A stretch of 64,000 bases of DNA from Pseudomonas sp. CC6-YY-74 (GCF_002025205.1 NZ_CP019947.1:2394001-2458000), one strand, 5' to 3'. Positions 19,353-30,380 are shown, counted from the stretch's first letter. Translations and numbers: made by a program. The notes: generated by a model from the letters alone, not told the origin.

Positions 19353-19562
19353 ATGTCGAATCGTCAGAATGGTACCGTCAAGTGGTTTAACGATGAGAAA
19401 GGCTACGGCTTTATCACTCCGCAATCCGGTGATGACCTGTTCGTACACTTCAAAGCTATCCAGAGCGATGGCTTCAAGAGCCTGAAAGAAGGCCAAGCAG
19501 TGACTTTCGTGGCCACCCGTGGTCAGAAAGGCATGCAAGCTGAGGAAGTTCAGGTTGCATAA
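19353..19562 (+). CDS. cspA: Cold-shock/CspA-family nucleic-acid-binding protein
   Basis: The 69-residue protein starts at ATG 19353, after AGGAG 7 bp upstream. It is a single OB-fold cold-shock domain with RNP1 (GYGFI) and RNP2 (DLFVHF) motifs in [15 protein letters not shown] and [11 protein letters not shown]. It binds single-stranded RNA and acts as an RNA chaperone or antiterminator. The 324-bp gap upstream is long enough for the extended 5' leader typical of cold-shock mRNAs; I did not resolve a specific structure. A strong terminator follows. Confidence 0.95.
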   Translation: MSNRQNGTVKWFNDEKGYGFITPQSGDDLFVHFKAIQSDGFKSLKEGQAVTFVATRGQKGMQAEEVQVA

Positions 19563-19583
19563 CCTGATCTAACCTCGCTTGAG

Positions 19584-19613
19584 AAAAAGCCCCGCCATGT
19601 GCGGGGCTTTTTT
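19584..19613 (+). terminator. Intrinsic terminator after cold-shock gene
   Basis: The stem aagccccgc/gcggggctt with loop catgt is followed by a T-run of six, 21 bp after the stop codon. The flanking A-run may let it serve the convergent apbC gene too. Confidence 0.88.
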
Positions 19614-19675
19614 GTGGGCGCTGATCCGTCGCCTACACCAATGCCGTGCGCACTAAGCGCACGGCATTGACTCAT

Positions 19676-20767
19676 TCAGTCCTCGCTGACTACGATGCTC
19701 GGCATGGCCTGCACCTGCCGCTCACCCTGGGCGATACGCGCGCCAACATTACGCGCGATCTCCTGATAGATCATGGCGATCTGGCTTTCCGGGTCGGCGA
19801 CTGTGGTCGGCTTGCCACCGTCGGACTGCATGCGAATGGCCATCGACAGGGGCATGGACGCCAGCAGGTCGACACCAAACTGCGCCGCTAGCTTCTCGCC
19901 ACCCCCTTCACCGAACAGATGCTCGGCATGGCCGCAGTTCGAGCAGATGTGCACCGCCATGTTTTCCACCACACCGAGCACCGGGATGTTCACCTTGCGG
20001 AACATCTCCACGCCTTTCTTGGCATCCAGCAGCGCCAGATCCTGCGGCGTGGTGACGATCACCGCGCCGGACACCGGCACCTTCTGCGCCAGGGTCAGCT
20101 GGATGTCGCCAGTGCCTGGGGGCATGTCGACCACCAGGTAATCCAGGTCGCCCCAGGCGGTCTGGCTGATCAACTGGATCAGCGCACCGGAGACCATTGG
20201 TCCGCGCCATACCACCGGGGTGTTTTCGTCGGTCAGAAAGGCCATCGACATGACCTCGACGCCATGGGCCTTGAGCGGCACGAACCATTTCTGATCCTTG
20301 ATCTCAGGCCGCGTGCCCTCGGGGATACCGAACATGATGCCCTGACTCGGCCCATAGATATCCGCGTCGAGAATGCCGACCTTGGCACCTTCGCGCATCA
20401 GCGCCAGTGCCAGATTGGCGGCCGTGGTCGATTTGCCCACGCCACCCTTGCCCGAGGCCACCGCGATCACGTTCTTCACGTTGGCCAGGGCCGGTATTTG
20501 CTCCTGCGCCTTGTGCGCCTCGATCACGCAATCGACCTGCACCTGCGCACTGTCGACGCCGTCGAGGTTTTCCAAGGCCATTTGCAGCATCTGTGCCCAG
20601 CCGCTCTTGAACAGGCCGGCGGCGTAACCCAGTTGCAGGCGCACGCTGACCTTGCCGCCCTGGATATCCACTGCACGCAGACAGCCGGCGCTGACTGGGT
20701 CCTGATCAAGGTGGGGATCGGTGTATTGGGACAGTGCAGCTTCGATCGCTGCGCGGGTGACGGACAT
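19676..20767 (-). CDS. apbC: Iron-sulfur cluster carrier P-loop ATPase ApbC/Mrp
   Basis: The 363-residue protein has an N-terminal DUF59/MIP18-like domain (residues 1-80, AALSQYTDPHLDQDPV). A deviant Walker A ParA/MinD-type NTPase domain follows (ASGKGGVGKSTTAANL). The paired cysteines CSNC lie near residue 280 (HICSNCGHAEHLFG) and bind and transfer a [4Fe-4S] cluster. Further motifs are DADIYGPSQGIMFG and VDMPPGTGDIQLTL. It loads iron-sulfur clusters onto apoproteins in the cytoplasm. It is divergent from metG, its neighbour also in P. aeruginosa. Confidence 0.96.
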   Translation of the reverse strand: MSVTRAAIEAALSQYTDPHLDQDPVSAGCLRAVDIQGGKVSVRLQLGYAAGLFKSGWAQMLQMALENLDGVDSAQVQVDCVIEAHKAQEQIPALANVKNVIAVASGKGGVGKSTTAANLALALMREGAKVGILDADIYGPSQGIMFGIPEGTRPEIKDQKWFVPLKAHGVEVMSMAFLTDENTPVVWRGPMVSGALIQLISQTAWGDLDYLVVDMPPGTGDIQLTLAQKVPVSGAVIVTTPQDLALLDAKKGVEMFRKVNIPVLGVVENMAVHICSNCGHAEHLFGEGGGEKLAAQFGVDLLASMPLSMAIRMQSDGGKPTTVADPESQIAMIYQEIARNVGARIAQGERQVQAMPSIVVSED

Positions 20768-20966
20768 AGAAAACTCCCAGGGAAAGACCGAGCAAAACAG
20801 GCGGGTATATTACCCCGTAGACTACGCCGCGCGCACCGCCTCTCTGGCTCATAGTCGCCCTTGGTCGACGCCGCGCAGCCTGCCCAGACGATCCAGCGGG
20901 TGAAAAAAATCCGCGTCGCCTATATAGTTGCCGACTTCTTTCGTTATACCAGTGCAGCCGATTCCC

Positions 20967-23009
20967 ATGAGCGAAGCCCGCAAGATTCTCGTTACCAGCG
21001 CCCTGCCCTATGCCAATGGTTCGATTCACCTTGGCCATATGCTCGAGTACATCCAGACCGACATGTGGGTGCGTTTCCAGAAGCTGCGCGGCAATCAGTG
21101 TGTGTACGTCTGCGCCGACGACGCCCATGGCTCGGCGATCATGCTGCGTGCCGAGAAAGAAGGCATCACCCCGGAACAGCTGATCGACAACGTCAAGGCC
21201 GAGCACACTGCCGACTTCGGCGACTTTCTGGTGAATTTCGACAACTACCATTCGACCCACTCCGCAGAGAACCGCGAGCTGTCGGCGGCGATCTACCTGA
21301 AACTGCGCGACGCCGGGCATATCGCCACCCGCTCGGTAACCCAGTACTTCGACCCGGAAAAGGGCATGTTTCTCGCCGACCGCTTCATCAAGGGCAGCTG
21401 CCCGAAGTGCGGCGCCGAGGACCAGTACGGCGACAACTGCGAGAAATGTGGCGCCACCTATGAGCCCACTGAGCTGAAGAACCCGCGCTCGGCCATCTCC
21501 GGCGCCGTACCGGAGCTGCGCGACTCAAAACACCTCTTCTTCAAGCTGCCGGACTTCGAGGCCATGCTGAAAAGCTGGACCCGTGGCGGCGCCCTGCAGG
21601 ACGCGGTGGCCAACAAGATCGCCGAATGGCTGGATTCCGGCCTGAAGGAATGGGACATCAGCCGCGATGCGCCCTACTTCGGCTTCGAGATCCCCGATGA
21701 GCCCGGCAAATTCTTCTATGTCTGGCTGGACGCACCTGTTGGCTACATGGCCAGCTTCAAGAACCTCTGCGCGCGCACTCCCGAACTGGACTTCGACGCG
21801 TTCTGGGGCAAGGACTCGACGGCCGAGCTGTACCACTTCATCGGCAAGGACATCGTCAACTTCCACGCCCTGTTCTGGCCAGCGATGCTCGAAGGTGCCG
21901 GCCTGCGCAAGCCCACCGCCATTGCCGTGCATGGCTACCTGACCGTCAACGGGCAGAAGATGTCCAAGTCGCGCGGCACCTTTATCAAGGCGCGTACCTA
22001 CCTGGATCATCTGAACCCGGAATACCTGCGTTACTACTACGCCGCCAAGCTGGCACGCGGCGTCGACGACCTCGACCTCAACCTCGAAGACTTCGTGCAG
22101 AAGGTCAACTCCGACCTGGTCGGCAAGGTAGTCAATATCGCCAGTCGCTGCGCCGGTTTCATCCACAAGGGCAATGCTGGCGTGCTGGTCGCCGGTAACG
22201 CCGCCCCCGAGCTGACCGAGGCCTTCCAGGCCGCCGCGCCGAGCATTGCCGAGGCCTACGAGGCGCGCGACTTTGCCCGCGCCATGCGCGAGATCATGGG
22301 CCTGGCCGACCGCGCCAACGCCTGGATCGCCGACAAGGCGCCCTGGTCCCTGGCCAAACAGGACGGCAAGCAGGACGAGGTGCAAGCCATCTGCGCCCTG
22401 GGCATCAATCTGTTCCGTCAGCTGCTGATCTTCCTCAAGCCGGTGCTGCCGAAACTGGCCGCCGACGCAGAAGCTTTCCTGAATGTCGCCCCGCTGACCT
22501 GGAACGACCACCAGAGCCTGCTGGCCAACCATCAATTGAACCCGTTCAGCGCCCTGCTGACCCGTATCGAGCCTGCGAAAATCGACGCCATGATCGAAGC
22601 CTCCAAAGAAGACCTGGCCGCCAGCCAGACCGACAGCGCGCCGCAAGGCAATGGCGAGCTGACCAAGGAGCCGCTGGCCGCGGAAATCGCCTTCGACGCC
22701 TTCGCCGCGGTCGACCTGCGTATCGCCCTGATCGAGAAATGCGAATTCGTCGAAGGCGCCGACAAGCTGCTGCGCCTGACCCTGGATATCGGCGATGGCA
22801 AGCGCAACGTGTTCAGCGGGATCAAGAGCGCCTACCCGGACCCGAGCAAGCTGGAAGGCCGCCTGACCCTGTACGTGGCCAACCTGGCCGCGCGCAAGAT
22901 GAAGTTCGGCGTGTCCGAAGGCATGGTCCTGGCTGCCGGCCCCGGCGGCGAGGAAATCTACCTGCTCAGCCCGGACAGCGGCGCCAAACCAGGCCAGCGG
23001 GTCAAGTAA
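20967..23009 (+). CDS. metG: Methionyl-tRNA synthetase
   Basis: The start is set at ATG 20967 ([18 protein letters not shown]), giving 680 residues. The class I signature HIGH appears as HLGH in GSIHLGHML and KMSKS in [12 protein letters not shown]. The zinc knuckle is CPKC/CEKC near residues 146-162. A C-terminal EMAPII-like tRNA-binding and dimerisation domain (about 575-680, [24 protein letters not shown]) is present. It charges tRNA-Met in the cytoplasm. The region between its start and the divergent apbC (199 bp) should hold both promoters. Confidence 0.98.
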   Translation: MSEARKILVTSALPYANGSIHLGHMLEYIQTDMWVRFQKLRGNQCVYVCADDAHGSAIMLRAEKEGITPEQLIDNVKAEHTADFGDFLVNFDNYHSTHSAENRELSAAIYLKLRDAGHIATRSVTQYFDPEKGMFLADRFIKGSCPKCGAEDQYGDNCEKCGATYEPTELKNPRSAISGAVPELRDSKHLFFKLPDFEAMLKSWTRGGALQDAVANKIAEWLDSGLKEWDISRDAPYFGFEIPDEPGKFFYVWLDAPVGYMASFKNLCARTPELDFDAFWGKDSTAELYHFIGKDIVNFHALFWPAMLEGAGLRKPTAIAVHGYLTVNGQKMSKSRGTFIKARTYLDHLNPEYLRYYYAAKLARGVDDLDLNLEDFVQKVNSDLVGKVVNIASRCAGFIHKGNAGVLVAGNAAPELTEAFQAAAPSIAEAYEARDFARAMREIMGLADRANAWIADKAPWSLAKQDGKQDEVQAICALGINLFRQLLIFLKPVLPKLAADAEAFLNVAPLTWNDHQSLLANHQLNPFSALLTRIEPAKIDAMIEASKEDLAASQTDSAPQGNGELTKEPLAAEIAFDAFAAVDLRIALIEKCEFVEGADKLLRLTLDIGDGKRNVFSGIKSAYPDPSKLEGRLTLYVANLAARKMKFGVSEGMVLAAGPGGEEIYLLSPDSGAKPGQRVK

Positions 23010-23167
23010 GACTACTGCGACGTATTGGCGCAGCGTGCCCCAATACGCTGCGCTAGCCTTATGCTAGCCACTCAAGGACGCTGATCCGGCTTGTGTGGCC
23101 GGATCGGCTTGTCGATAATAGACACCCATTTTCCCACGGCCTTGCCTGTCCACCAACGGAACCCGCA

Positions 23168-23752
23168 ATGACCGAACTCGCCTTGATCATGGTCAGCGCC
23201 ATCCTGGTCAACAACTTCGTGCTGGTGCAGTTCCTCGGCCTGTGCCCGTTTATGGGCGTGTCGAGGAAGATCGAGACGGCCATCGGCTTGTCCCTCGCCA
23301 CCACCTTCGTCCTGACCCTGGCCGCCATGTGCAGCTACCTGGTCCAGCAATACGTGCTCAAGCCGCTGGATATCGAATTCCTGCGCACCATCAGCTTTAT
23401 CCTGGTGATCGCCGTGGTGGTGCAGTTCACCGAAATGGTGGTGAACAAGACCAGTCCGCTGCTGTACCGCGTGCTCGGCATCTTCCTGCCGCTGATCACC
23501 ACCAACTGCATCGTCCTCGGCGTGGCCCTGCTCAATGCCAACAAGGCCGAGTTCACCTTTATCACCGCCACCGCCAATGGTTTCGCCGCCGGACTCGGCT
23601 TCTCCCTGGTGCTGGTGCTGTTCGCCGCCATGCGTGAGCGCATCGCCATCGCCGACGTGCCGAAAAACTTCCAGGGTGCAGCCATCGGCATGGTCACGGC
23701 CGGCCTGATGTCGCTGGCGTTCATGGGCTTTACCGGCCTGATCAAGCTATGA
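23168..23752 (+). CDS. rnfA: Rnf electron-transport complex subunit A
   Basis: ATG 23168 gives 194 residues with six membrane helices ([44 protein letters not shown]). RnfA/RsxA is an integral membrane subunit of the Rnf complex, which moves electrons between NADH and ferredoxin coupled to ion gradient; in enterics the same set keeps SoxR reduced. First gene of the operon rnfABCDGE; its stop overlaps the rnfB start by 4 bp. A paralogous subunit, RnfE, closes the operon. Confidence 0.96.
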   Translation: MTELALIMVSAILVNNFVLVQFLGLCPFMGVSRKIETAIGLSLATTFVLTLAAMCSYLVQQYVLKPLDIEFLRTISFILVIAVVVQFTEMVVNKTSPLLYRVLGIFLPLITTNCIVLGVALLNANKAEFTFITATANGFAAGLGFSLVLVLFAAMRERIAIADVPKNFQGAAIGMVTAGLMSLAFMGFTGLIKL

Positions 23753-24324
23753 GCCTGTTGCTCAGCGCGGTTCTTGCCCTGCTGGCGCTGTGCCTGGTGG
23801 CCGGCGCCATCCTCGGTTTCGCCGCCGTGCGTTTCAAGGTCGAAGGCAACCCGATCGCCGAGCAGATCAACGCCCTGCTGCCGCAGACCCAGTGCGGCCA
23901 GTGCGGCTATCCCGGTTGCAAGCCCTATGCCGAGGCGATTGCCGGCGGCGACAAGATCAACAAGTGCCCACCGGGCGGCGAAGCGACCATCCAGGCACTG
24001 GCCGACCTGCTGGATGTCGAGGCTGAAGCCCTGGATGCGGTGGAAGGCGAAAAACCGCAGATGGTCGCCTACATTCGCGAGGCCGAATGCATCGGCTGCA
24101 CCAAGTGCATCCAGGCCTGCCCGGTGGACGCCATTGTCGGCGCGGCCAAGCAGATGCACACGGTGATCGTCTCCGAATGCACCGGCTGCGACCTGTGCGT
24201 CGAACCCTGTCCGGTGGACTGCATCGACATGCTCCCGCTGGGCAGCAGCGTGCAAAGCTGGAAGTGGAGCAAACCCCTGGCACCTGGCCAGTTGATCGCC
24301 ACCGATCGGGAGCAGGCGGCATGA
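23749..24324 (+). CDS. rnfB: Rnf electron-transport complex iron-sulfur subunit B
   Basis: The 191-residue protein has an N-terminal membrane anchor ([21 protein letters not shown]). A [4Fe-4S] domain follows with the cysteine set [18 protein letters not shown] and CPPGG. Two bacterial ferredoxin motifs are [16 protein letters not shown] and [16 protein letters not shown]. RnfB passes electrons from the cytoplasmic side to the complex. It overlaps rnfA and rnfC by 4 bp each, indicating translational coupling. Confidence 0.96.
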   Translation: MSLLLSAVLALLALCLVAGAILGFAAVRFKVEGNPIAEQINALLPQTQCGQCGYPGCKPYAEAIAGGDKINKCPPGGEATIQALADLLDVEAEALDAVEGEKPQMVAYIREAECIGCTKCIQACPVDAIVGAAKQMHTVIVSECTGCDLCVEPCPVDCIDMLPLGSSVQSWKWSKPLAPGQLIATDREQAA

Positions 24325-26798
24325 CGGCGATGCAACCCCGGGCTTGGGATATCCCCGGCGGCATTCATCCGCCGGAGCGTAAACAACTCTCCAACCGCAC
24401 GCCGATCCAGCCCGCACCGTTGCCCAAGCGCCTGGTGTTGCCGCTCAACCAGCACATTGGCGCCACGGCCGAGCCTGTGGTTAGCCTGGGCCAACGGGTA
24501 CTCAAGGGCCAGCTGATCGCTGCCGCCAATGGTTTCGTCAGCGTGCCGCTGCATGCACCGACCTCCGGCACTATCAGTTTTATCGGCCCGCAGCCTTATC
24601 CACATGTTTCCGGCATGCTTGCCCCGGCCATCGTCATCGACAGCGATGGCCTGGATCAGTGGTGCGCACTGACGCCCTGCCCGGACTACCGCCACCTGGA
24701 AAACAGCAGCCTGCTGGAGATGATTCGCCAGGCCGGGATCAGCGGCCTGGGCGGCGCTGGCTTCCCCGCGGCGGTCAAGCTCAACGCGCGACCCACCCAG
24801 AAAGTCCATACCCTGGTGATCAACGGCACCGAGTGCGAGCCGTACATCACGGCCGATGACCTGTTGATGCGCGAACGAACCCTGCAGCTGATCTCCGGCA
24901 TCGACATCCTCGCGCAACTGATCCAGCCCGATCAGGTGCTGATCGGCGTCGAAGACAACAAACCTGAAGCCATCGCCGCACTGCGCGCAGCCTTGAGCGA
25001 GCGCAGTTATCAACTGCGGGTCTTCCCGACCAAATACCCCTCGGGCGGCGAGAAGCAACTGATCCAGATTCTCACCGGCGTCGAAGTACCCAGCGGCGGC
25101 CTGCCGGCGGATATCGGCATCCTCTGCCAGAACGTCGGCACCTGCAAAGCCATCCACGATGCGGTGATTCTCGGTAAACCGCTGATCTCGCGCATCACCA
25201 CCCTTACCGGCGAGGCTCTGGCGCGACCAATGAACGTCGAGGTGCTGCTCGGCACCCCGGTCGGCGAGCTGCTGGAGTTTGCCGGCCTCGACCGCAGCAA
25301 GCTCAACCGCCTGATCATGGGCGGGCCGATGATGGGCTTTACCCTGCCCGACTTCGACGTACCGCTGATCAAAACCACCAACTGCCTGCTCGCCGCGACC
25401 AGCGCCGAATTGCCAGCGCCGCCACCGGCCATGCCCTGCATTCGCTGCGGCGAATGCGCCGAGGTCTGTCCGGCCAGCCTGCTGCCGCAGCAATTGCATT
25501 TCTTCGCCATCGGCCAGGAACACGAGCAGCTCAAGGCGCACAACCTGTTCGACTGCATCGAGTGCGGCGCCTGCGCCTATGTCTGCCCGTCGAGCATTCC
25601 CCTGGTGCAGTACTACCGTGCGGCCAAGGGCGAAATTCGCGACCTCGAACAGAAGCAGCTCAAGGCCGAGCAGTCCAAGCAGCGCTTCGAGCTGCGCCAG
25701 GAGCGCCTGCGCCGCGCCGAAGAGCAGAAAGAAGCCGAGCGCAAGGCCCGCGCCGAGAAAGCCGCCCGCGCCAAAGCCGCCCAGGCCGAAGCGCTAGCGA
25801 GCACTGACGATGGCGCGCAAGCAGGCAAGCCGGGCGGCCTCGGCGATGACCTGAAGAAACTCAAGATCGAAGCCAGCATGGCCCAGGTCGCACTGAAGAA
25901 GGCCGAGAAACAACTGGTGGCCCACGTCACCCCCGAGATGCAGGCCCAGGTCGACCAGCTGCGCAGTGCCGCAACAGCCGCACAACAGACTCTGGATGCC
26001 GCCATGGCGGCCAATCCACCCGCCGCCGCAACGCCTGCGGTGGACGACGGCGGCGGCGCCCTGAAGAAAGCCAAGATCGACGCGGCCATGCTCCGCGCCC
26101 AGCTGCGCAAGCTGGAGAAAGCCGAGGCACCCAGCCCTGAACAGCAGAGCGAACTGCAACAACTGCGCGAGCAGCTACAGGCGGCAGAAAAACTGCTGGC
26201 TGAACTGGAAACCCAGGCTCCCGCCGCATCAGCCAAACCTGTCGATGACGGCGCCCTGAAGAAAGCCAAGATCGACGCGGCCATGCTTCACGCCCAGCTG
26301 CGCAAGCTGGAGAAAGCCGAGGCACCCAGCCCTGAACAGCAGAGCGAACTGCAACAACTGCGCGAGCAGCTACAGGCGGCAGAAAAACTGCTGGCTGAAC
26401 TGGACACCCAGGCTCCCGCCGCATCAGCCAAACCTGTCGATGACGGCGCGCTGAAAAAAGCCAAGATCGAACTGGCGATGAAACGCGCCGAGCTGAAAAA
26501 AGCCGAGAAAACCGGCAGTGATGAAACCGAACTAGGCAGTCTGCGCGATGCGTTGGCCCAGGCCGAACAGGCGCTGCACACTGCCGAAGCAACGTCCCGC
26601 AAGCCTGCGCCGACGCTGCTACGCACCGACAAAAGCCCGATCGACGACGCCACCCGCGCCCTGAAAACCGAAGTAGCCTTCGCCCGCGCCGACCTGCGCA
26701 AACTGGAACGCGACGAGAGCAGTGCCACCGACGCCCTGGCGGCAGCCCGTCAACGCCTGGTAGAAGCCGAACAGAAATTACAGCAACACCCAGGCTAA
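24321..26798 (+). CDS. rnfC: Rnf electron-transport complex NADH-binding subunit C, with extended repeat tail
   Basis: ATG 24321 (overlapping the rnfB stop) gives 825 residues; earlier in-frame ATGs belong to a shadow frame. The N-terminal RnfC core holds the NuoF-like FMN/NADH site ([26 protein letters not shown]). Two [4Fe-4S] motifs follow: [14 protein letters not shown] and [14 protein letters not shown]. From about residue 440 onward a charged, Ala/Lys/Gln-rich coiled tail follows, as in many Pseudomonas and enteric RnfC proteins. Here the tail contains two near-identical 65-residue units and a diverged third. The core function is firm; the role of the tail is unknown. Confidence 0.94.
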   Translation: MTAMQPRAWDIPGGIHPPERKQLSNRTPIQPAPLPKRLVLPLNQHIGATAEPVVSLGQRVLKGQLIAAANGFVSVPLHAPTSGTISFIGPQPYPHVSGMLAPAIVIDSDGLDQWCALTPCPDYRHLENSSLLEMIRQAGISGLGGAGFPAAVKLNARPTQKVHTLVINGTECEPYITADDLLMRERTLQLISGIDILAQLIQPDQVLIGVEDNKPEAIAALRAALSERSYQLRVFPTKYPSGGEKQLIQILTGVEVPSGGLPADIGILCQNVGTCKAIHDAVILGKPLISRITTLTGEALARPMNVEVLLGTPVGELLEFAGLDRSKLNRLIMGGPMMGFTLPDFDVPLIKTTNCLLAATSAELPAPPPAMPCIRCGECAEVCPASLLPQQLHFFAIGQEHEQLKAHNLFDCIECGACAYVCPSSIPLVQYYRAAKGEIRDLEQKQLKAEQSKQRFELRQERLRRAEEQKEAERKARAEKAARAKAAQAEALASTDDGAQAGKPGGLGDDLKKLKIEASMAQVALKKAEKQLVAHVTPEMQAQVDQLRSAATAAQQTLDAAMAANPPAAATPAVDDGGGALKKAKIDAAMLRAQLRKLEKAEAPSPEQQSELQQLREQLQAAEKLLAELETQAPAASAKPVDDGALKKAKIDAAMLHAQLRKLEKAEAPSPEQQSELQQLREQLQAAEKLLAELDTQAPAASAKPVDDGALKKAKIELAMKRAELKKAEKTGSDETELGSLRDALAQAEQALHTAEATSRKPAPTLLRTDKSPIDDATRALKTEVAFARADLRKLERDESSATDALAAARQRLVEAEQKLQQHPG
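26061..26450 (+). repeat. 195-bp near-identical tandem repeat inside rnfC
   Basis: The unit starting ctgaagaaagcc at 26061 recurs at 26256, exactly 195 bp later, and the next unit begins with a diverged copy at 26451. The two full copies differ at only a few positions (for example ctccgc versus cttcac). Each encodes 65 residues beginning [10 protein letters not shown] and ending with the Ala/Pro-rich ASAKPVDDG. Length a multiple of three keeps the frame. This is a recent in-frame duplication and probably length-variable between strains. Confidence 0.92.
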
Positions 26799-26808
26799 CC
26801 GACACCCG

Positions 26809-26880
26809 GTAGCCCGGATGCACTCCGGGGGCAGTGTCGAGCATGCCCGCTGGCAATGCCCCGGAGTGCATCCGGGCTAC
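26809..26880. repeat. Large palindromic intergenic repeat between rnfC and rnfD
   Basis: The arms 26809-26830 and 26859-26880 are 22-bp perfect inverted copies beginning gtagcccggatgcactcc, separated by a 28-nt loop. Such GTAGCCCGGATGCACTCC palindromes are familiar REP/BOX-like dispersed repeats in Pseudomonas and relatives. It interrupts the otherwise overlapping rnf operon. Its hairpin may stabilise or attenuate the transcript. Confidence 0.8.
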
Positions 26881-26944
26881 GATTTTTAACAGCCTTTATG
26901 GCGGCGCACCGCGCAGCCTACGCAAGCCACTAACCGGAGTGCCA

Positions 26945-27976
26945 ATGGCTCTGCCCCGTATCACATCGCCCCACGCCAAGGGCAGCAATCGTACCCAGCA
27001 GGTGATGCTGCAGGTACTGCTGGCCACCGTGCCGGGGATCCTGGCGCTGACCTGGCTGTTCGGCTTCGGCACCCTGACCAACCTGCTGTGGGCCAGCGCC
27101 TGCGCCCTGGGCTTCGAAGCAGCGATCCTGGCCCTGCGCCAGCGGCCCCTGGGATTTTTCCTCAATGACTACAGCGCCTTGGTCACCGCGGTGCTGCTGG
27201 CCCTGGCCCTACCAGCCTATTCGCCTTGGTGGCTGACTCTGATCGCCACCGGCTTCGCCATCGTCTTCGGCAAGCAACTGTACGGCGGCCTCGGGCAGAA
27301 CCCATTCAACCCGGCAATGCTCGGTTATGTAGTGGTGCTGATCTCCTTCCCAGTGGAAATGACCAGTTGGCCAGCGCCGCACACGGTCGGCCTGTTCGAT
27401 GGCCTGCAGCACATTTTCGGCCTGGCCGCCCTGCCCGATGGCTGGACCCAGGCCACGGCGCTGGATGCCATCAAGATCAATAAAAGCCTGACCATGGACG
27501 AACTCTGGGCACAAAGCCCGGCGTTTGGCCGCTTCGGCGGCGCCGGGGCTGAAGCCGTCAACCTAGCCTTTCTCGCCGGTGGTCTCTATCTGCTCTACAA
27601 GCGCCTGTTCACTTGGCACGCGCCCGCGGGCATGCTCGCCTCCCTGGCCCTCATGAGCCTGCTGTTCTGGCATGGTTCGGGCTCGGATTCCAATGGCTCA
27701 CCGCTGTTTCACCTGCTCACCGGCGCCACCATGCTCGGCGCTTTCTTCATCGTCACCGACCCGGTATCCGGCGCCACCAGCAATCGTGGCCGCCTGATTT
27801 TCGGCGCAGGCGTCGGCGTGCTGGTCTATGTGATCCGCGCTTGGGGCGGCTACCCGGATGCCGTGGCCTTCGCCGTGCTGCTGATGAACCTGGCTGCGCC
27901 AACCATCGACTACTACACCCGACCGCGCACCTACGGTCATCGCAAGCCGACTCGCGGCTTCAAGTTGGGAGAATAG
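26945..27976 (+). CDS. rnfD: Rnf electron-transport complex subunit D
   Basis: The start ATG 26945 (MALPRITSPHAKGSNR) gives 343 residues. It has about 8-10 membrane helices; the covalent FMN attachment Thr lies in DPVSGATSNRGRLIFG. RnfD is the membrane flavoprotein subunit related to NqrB. It follows the intergenic palindrome and precedes rnfG by 3 bp. A longer frame upstream crosses the palindrome and is discounted. Confidence 0.95.
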   Translation: MALPRITSPHAKGSNRTQQVMLQVLLATVPGILALTWLFGFGTLTNLLWASACALGFEAAILALRQRPLGFFLNDYSALVTAVLLALALPAYSPWWLTLIATGFAIVFGKQLYGGLGQNPFNPAMLGYVVVLISFPVEMTSWPAPHTVGLFDGLQHIFGLAALPDGWTQATALDAIKINKSLTMDELWAQSPAFGRFGGAGAEAVNLAFLAGGLYLLYKRLFTWHAPAGMLASLALMSLLFWHGSGSDSNGSPLFHLLTGATMLGAFFIVTDPVSGATSNRGRLIFGAGVGVLVYVIRAWGGYPDAVAFAVLLMNLAAPTIDYYTRPRTYGHRKPTRGFKLGE

Positions 27977-27979
27977 AGA

Positions 27980-28738
27980 ATGCTCCCGGAAATCAGCCGT
28001 TCGATGCTGAAAAACAGCCTGGTGCTCGGCCTCTTTGCCATCGTCACGGTGGGCCTGGTGACACTGATCCAGCAGGCCACCGCCACGCGGATCGAGGCCT
28101 CTGCCCGCGCCGCACAGGTCCGTGCGCTGGGCGAGATTCTCCCGCTCGGCAGCTATGACAACCACTTGCTGGATAACAGCATCAGCGTGCACGACCCCTT
28201 GCTTGGCAACCGCAGTCCGCAGCCCGCTTATATCGCCCTGAAAGATGGCCAAGCCAACGCGGTGATCCTCCAGGCCACCGCACCGGACGGTTATAGCGGT
28301 GCAATCCGCTTACTGGTCGGTATTGGTGCCGATGGCCGCCTGGCCGGTGTGCGCGTACTCAGCCACCGCGAAACCCCAGGTCTGGGCGATAAGGTCGAGC
28401 GGACGAAAAGCAACTGGATCCTGGGTTTCGCTGGCAAGTCACTCGACAATCCAGGCGAAACCGGCTGGGCGGTCAGAAAGGATCGCGGCGAGTTCGATCA
28501 GTTCGCCGGCGCCACCATCACCCCGCGCGCGGTGGTTAAAGCGGTGCATAACGCGCTGCTGTATTTCGATCAGCATAGTGCCGAACTGCTGGTCACCCGC
28601 AATACTGACGCTGCCAGCGACACCACCTTGCAGCACAAGGCAGAGGCCGACTCCGAGGTCACCCATTCGCGCGCCGGCAGTGCCGCTAGCCGCGAGGGCG
28701 ACAGCAGCGCCCCCGATGATCGAGGAACCGCGCCATGA
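27980..28738 (+). CDS. rnfG: Rnf electron-transport complex flavin subunit G
   Basis: The 252-residue protein has one N-terminal membrane helix ([22 protein letters not shown]) and a periplasmic flavoprotein domain. The covalent FMN threonine motif is [15 protein letters not shown]. The conserved [12 protein letters not shown] is present. A longer acidic C-terminal tail ([19 protein letters not shown]) is not needed by the family. It overlaps rnfE by 4 bp. Confidence 0.95.
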   Translation: MLPEISRSMLKNSLVLGLFAIVTVGLVTLIQQATATRIEASARAAQVRALGEILPLGSYDNHLLDNSISVHDPLLGNRSPQPAYIALKDGQANAVILQATAPDGYSGAIRLLVGIGADGRLAGVRVLSHRETPGLGDKVERTKSNWILGFAGKSLDNPGETGWAVRKDRGEFDQFAGATITPRAVVKAVHNALLYFDQHSAELLVTRNTDAASDTTLQHKAEADSEVTHSRAGSAASREGDSSAPDDRGTAP

Positions 28739-29448
28739 GCAGCCCCAGCTATCGCGATATCACCCTTAACGGCCTGTGGAAGAACAACCCGGCGCTGGTT
28801 CAGCTGCTCGGCCTCTGCCCGCTGCTCGGCGTCAGCAACTCCACGGTCAATGCCCTGGGCCTGGCCCTGGCCAGTGCGGTGGTACTGATCTGCTCCAACA
28901 CCGCGGTATCGCTGGTGCGCGGCGTGGTCAATACCGCCGTGCGCCTGCCCGCCTTCGTGATGATCATCGCCGCGCTGACCACCTGCATCGAGCTATTGAT
29001 GCAGGCCTACACCTACGAGCTGTACCAGATCCTCGGCATCTTCATTCCGTTGATCACCACCAACTGCGTGATCCTCGGTCGCGCCGACGGTTTTGCGGCG
29101 AAGAACGATCCGGGGCGGGCCGCCTATGATGGCCTGGTGATGGGTATCGGTTTCGGCGTGGTACTGGTCATGATCGGCGCCCTGCGCGAACTGCTCGGTA
29201 CCGGCGCACTATTTGCCAACATGCACCTGCTGTTCGGCCCGATCGCAGCAGATTGGCAGCTGACCCTGCTCGCCGACTACACAGGCTTCCTCCTGGCCAT
29301 CCTGCCGCCGGGAGCCTTCATCATGCTCGGCCTGCTGATCGCCGGAAAGAACCGCATCGATGAAGTGCTAACCGAACGGGCCAAGGCAAAACAGGTCGAC
29401 GTGCCGGAGCCAAGCCGTCGGGTAAGGGTCACCGGAGTGATTGAGTGA
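28735..29448 (+). CDS. rnfE: Rnf electron-transport complex subunit E
   Basis: The 237-residue integral membrane protein is homologous to RnfA ([41 protein letters not shown]) with six helices in the opposite topology. It completes the Rnf complex. A cytoplasmic C-terminal tail ([15 protein letters not shown]) follows the last helix. The stop is coupled to the nth start by a GTGA overlap, so nth belongs to the same transcript. Confidence 0.95.
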   Translation: MSSPSYRDITLNGLWKNNPALVQLLGLCPLLGVSNSTVNALGLALASAVVLICSNTAVSLVRGVVNTAVRLPAFVMIIAALTTCIELLMQAYTYELYQILGIFIPLITTNCVILGRADGFAAKNDPGRAAYDGLVMGIGFGVVLVMIGALRELLGTGALFANMHLLFGPIAADWQLTLLADYTGFLLAILPPGAFIMLGLLIAGKNRIDEVLTERAKAKQVDVPEPSRRVRVTGVIE

Positions 29449-30083
29449 ACGCCGCCAAGCGCCACGAAATATTTCGTCGCCTGCATGAAGATAATCCAGA
29501 GCCAAAAACCGAGCTGGCCTACAGCTCGCCTTTCGAACTGCTGATCGCAGTCATTCTCTCGGCCCAGGCCACCGATGTTAGTGTCAACAAGGCGACCGCC
29601 AAGCTTTACCCGGTGGCCAACACACCAGAAGCTATCTATGCCCTGGGTGTGGCAGGTTTGAGCGAATACATAAAAACCATCGGCCTGTTCAACGGCAAGG
29701 CGAGGAACGTCGTCGAGACTTGCCGCCTGCTGGTCGAACTGCACGGCAGCCAGGTGCCGCAGACTCGCGAAGCCCTCGAAGCGCTGCCCGGAGTCGGCCG
29801 CAAGACCGCCAACGTGGTGCTCAACACGGCCTTTCGTCAGCTAACCATGGCAGTGGACACGCATATTTTCCGGGTCAGCAACCGCACCGGAATAGCTCCT
29901 GGCAAGAATGTGCTCGAGGTGGAAAAGCAGCTGCTGAAGTTTGTGCCCAAGGAATTTCTCCTCGATTCACACCACTGGCTGATCCTCCATGGTCGCTATG
30001 TTTGCCTGGCGCGCAAGCCGCGCTGCGGCAGTTGCCGCATCGAAGACCTGTGCGAATACAAGGACAAAACCTCGGACGATTGA
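29445..30083 (+). CDS. nth: Endonuclease III, DNA glycosylase/AP lyase
   Basis: The GTG start at 29445 overlaps the rnfE stop. The 212-residue protein carries the helix-hairpin-helix with the catalytic lysine ([17 protein letters not shown]), the catalytic Asp in [11 protein letters not shown], and the [4Fe-4S] loop C-x6-C-x2-C-x5-C ([17 protein letters not shown]). It removes oxidised pyrimidines in base-excision repair. The rnf-nth linkage is typical of gammaproteobacteria. Confidence 0.97.
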   Translation: MNAAKRHEIFRRLHEDNPEPKTELAYSSPFELLIAVILSAQATDVSVNKATAKLYPVANTPEAIYALGVAGLSEYIKTIGLFNGKARNVVETCRLLVELHGSQVPQTREALEALPGVGRKTANVVLNTAFRQLTMAVDTHIFRVSNRTGIAPGKNVLEVEKQLLKFVPKEFLLDSHHWLILHGRYVCLARKPRCGSCRIEDLCEYKDKTSDD

Positions 30084-30189
30084 GCTTTCCATCGTTCAAC
30101 GCCTGACCGATAGAAAAAATCTTTTTTACCCGCCTCGGTTTTGCGGCTATAAGGTGCGCAAATGGCCCTTGTCGCCGGGAGTGAAAAAC

Positions 30190-30369
30190 ATGAGCACTGG
30201 TAAAGAAGACCTCGAGCTCGACGAAGACTTTGTCGCAGAAGATGCAGACGATGGCGATGCCCCTGTGGAGGTTGCCAAAACCAATCTGACCAAACGGCGC
30301 GTCATCGACAATTTCCTCGAAGAGCGCCGCCTGCATAAGCAGCTGAGCGAGTACGACTTCGATCTTTAG
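30190..30369 (+). CDS. PA3496-like small acidic envelope-integrity protein
   Basis: ATG 30190 gives 59 residues, very acidic in the N-terminal half (DLELDEDFVAEDADDGDAP) and basic at the C-terminal half (LTKRRVIDNFLEERRLHKQL). Its size, composition and location after nth match the PA3496 family described as putative envelope-integrity protein. No catalytic motif is visible. It marks the left boundary of the conserved core before the biosynthetic island. Confidence 0.8.
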   Translation: MSTGKEDLELDEDFVAEDADDGDAPVEVAKTNLTKRRVIDNFLEERRLHKQLSEYDFDL

Positions 30370-30380
30370 TTGCAATATTG

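Noticed and set aside
26061..26450. CRISPR array candidate
   Set aside because: The repeat is a 195-bp tandem coding duplication without spacers.
25927..26871. Minus-strand frames with repeated segments in the rnfC tail
   Set aside because: Their internal repeats mirror the rnfC DNA repeat; no independent evidence for a gene.
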